From: an uncultured Lachnospiraceae bacterium
GTDB lineage: Bacteria; Bacillota; Clostridia; Lachnospirales; Lachnospiraceae
Direction: 5' to 3'
Length of the DNA stretch: 6,828 nucleotides
Assembly: GCA_902797565.1 (NCBI GenBank)
Contig: CADBTO010000178.1
Span: 1-6,828 of the forward strand
Position 1 is the first letter of the stretch. The number at the start of each line of letters is the position of its first letter. The notes beneath the pieces were generated by a model. The model worked only from the letters and a program-made list of their open reading frames with translations, ran no database searches and was not told the DNA's origin. This document shows positions 6,052 through 6,828 of the stretch, piece after piece. A program made the position numbers and the translations under genes.

Positions 6052-6080
6052 ACTATAACAGAAATCTGTCTGGGTTTCAA
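6052..6080 (-). promoter_or_regulatory. Sigma-A type promoter in front of the decayed remnants
   Basis: TTGAAA (6080-6075) and TATAGT (6057-6052) on the minus strand are separated by exactly 17 bp, within an AT-rich stretch that begins just after the Rpn gene. The expected start is near 6045. No intact gene follows before the terminator at 5757-5725, so the product would be an RNA of about 320 nt. It may once have driven the gene now reduced to remnants. Confidence 0.7.
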
Positions 6081-6151
6081 CGTTATTTACGAAAACTTTT
6101 CAATGATTCTGTTTTACCCGAATCTTGGAGTGCATTTTATTCAGTCACCAC

Positions 6152-6828
6152 CTACAGCATCGCCACGAACGCCTGCCTCCTGGACGCTTCCACACCCAGC
6201 GCATCCAGCGCCTCGTCTTTTGACAGCCCCAGGTTCGCCATCAGGTTCCGCATCGACTGCAGGATTCCACGCTCCAGACCCTGCTCCCGGCCTTGCTCCA
6301 GACCCTGCTTCCGGCCTTGCTCCAGCCCCTGCTCCCGGCCTTGCTCCAGGCCCTGCTCCGTTGCTTCCTTCCGTATCATCTCCCGGACCTCGTCCTCGTC
6401 ATAATCCGTATACCACATATCTGTCAGCTCCCTCCTGTTCTCCACCAGGTACTGCTTGATTTCAAAATCATCCGGCATGCCGTCCAGCGCACGGTTCACA
6501 GCCTCCGTAAAGATATCCTGCCTCGCTTCCGGCCGCTCACGGCCTTCCCCCTCGGACAGCTCCCTCACGTTCTTCCGGATCTCCTGTACTGTCCAGGCAT
6601 ACTCCCTCAGCGGCCTGCACCGGCCCATCAACTCCGGATTCCTTCCCTCGTTCACGTTCAGCAGCGTCACGCGCACCTCGATGTCCGGCGAAAGACGCTC
6701 CAGCACCTCTTCCACTTCCCTGTCGCTGATTTCCTTGTTCAGCTCCCGGATCCGCTTCCGGTACGCGTCCGAAAGCCTCAGCTCCTTCCGGTCCGGCACG
6801 CTGCGCGTCCCATTATAGAACACCAGCA
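6152..6828 (-). CDS. Rpn family recombination-promoting nuclease/putative transposase, C-terminal part
   Basis: The frame is open to the right edge, so the true start lies outside; 224 residues plus a TAG stop (6154-6152) are visible. The first residues, LVFYNGTRSVPDRKELRLSD, and later VTLLNVNEGRNPELMGRCR with LREYAW match the second half of Rpn/PDDEXK_2-type proteins common in Lachnospiraceae. The PD-(D/E)XK catalytic core should be upstream and is not visible, so activity cannot be judged. Then come a helical region (AVNRALDGM...DFEIKQYL), an acidic DEDEVREMIRKEA stretch, a repeat of EQGLEQGR units that is probably helical, and a C-terminal segment (LMANLGLSKDEALDALGV) typical of the family. 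Known Rpn proteins are DNA endonucleases promoting RecA-independent recombination. No terminator is seen after the stop; the next 70 bp are AT-rich and lead into a promoter. Confidence 0.85.
   Translation of the reverse strand, partial: LVFYNGTRSVPDRKELRLSDAYRKRIRELNKEISDREVEEVLERLSPDIEVRVTLLNVNEGRNPELMGRCRPLREYAWTVQEIRKNVRELSEGEGRERPEARQDIFTEAVNRALDGMPDDFEIKQYLVENRRELTDMWYTDYDEDEVREMIRKEATEQGLEQGREQGLEQGRKQGLEQGREQGLERGILQSMRNLMANLGLSKDEALDALGVEASRRQAFVAML
6263..6358 (-). repeat. 24-bp tandem repeat inside the Rpn gene (EQGLEQGR units)
   Basis: Four units on the minus strand, at 6358-6335, 6334-6311, 6310-6287 and a diverged one at 6286-6263, encode EQGLEQGR, EQGLEQGR, KQGLEQGR and EQGLERGI. 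The first three differ from one another by only a few bases. Because 24 is a multiple of three, gain or loss of a unit keeps the frame, so copy number can vary by slippage without breaking the gene. Confidence 0.9.

Overview
The window looks like chromosomal DNA of a moderately GC-rich, Gram-positive-type gut Clostridium, most likely a member of the Lachnospiraceae. This is an inference from four things: consensus sigma-A promoters (TTGACG-17-TATAAT and TTGAAA-17-TATAGT), AGGAG ribosome binding sites, a very large exported protein built from Big_2-like, Listeria-Bacteroides-type and carboxypeptidase-regulatory-like modules, and Rpn/PD-(D/E)XK transposase-like genes of the kind that abound in that family. 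All supported genes lie on the minus strand, so transcription runs from right to left.

Layout in the direction of transcription: (1) 6828-6152, the C-terminal part of an Rpn-family recombination-promoting nuclease/putative transposase, entering from the right edge and carrying a 24-bp tandem repeat (EQGLEQGR units). (2) 6151-5700, a region with no intact gene: a consensus promoter (6080-6052), decayed coding remnants (one Rpn-like) and a strong Rho-independent terminator (5757-5725). Promoter and terminator together define a possible short transcript of about 320 nt. (3) 5698-5599, the control region of the large gene: a sigma-28 (SigD/FliA)-like promoter candidate, a possible 11-codon leader ORF and a strong ribosome binding site. 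(4) 5598-376, one intact 1740-codon gene for an exported multidomain surface or secreted protein. (5) 319-283, its terminator. (6) 205-177, a near-perfect sigma-A promoter for a gene that starts near position 89 and leaves the window at the left edge.

The dominant gene encodes, in order: a long signal peptide, two Big_2-like Ig domains, one Flg_new/InlB-B-type repeat, a Gly/Ser-rich linker of about 125 residues, an Ig-like module, a beta-rich (possibly beta-helical) stretch, two carboxypeptidase-regulatory-like domains, a DUF2135/YfaP-like domain, a helical segment, and a C-terminal array of related beta-rich repeats. It has no LPXTG signal, C-terminal membrane anchor or recognisable wall-binding repeat. 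A role as an adhesin, matrix or surface-layer-associated protein is a reasonable guess, not a demonstrated function. If the sigma-28-like promoter is real, its expression would be tied to the motility regulon. I see no defence island, CRISPR array, RNA gene or complete mobile element.
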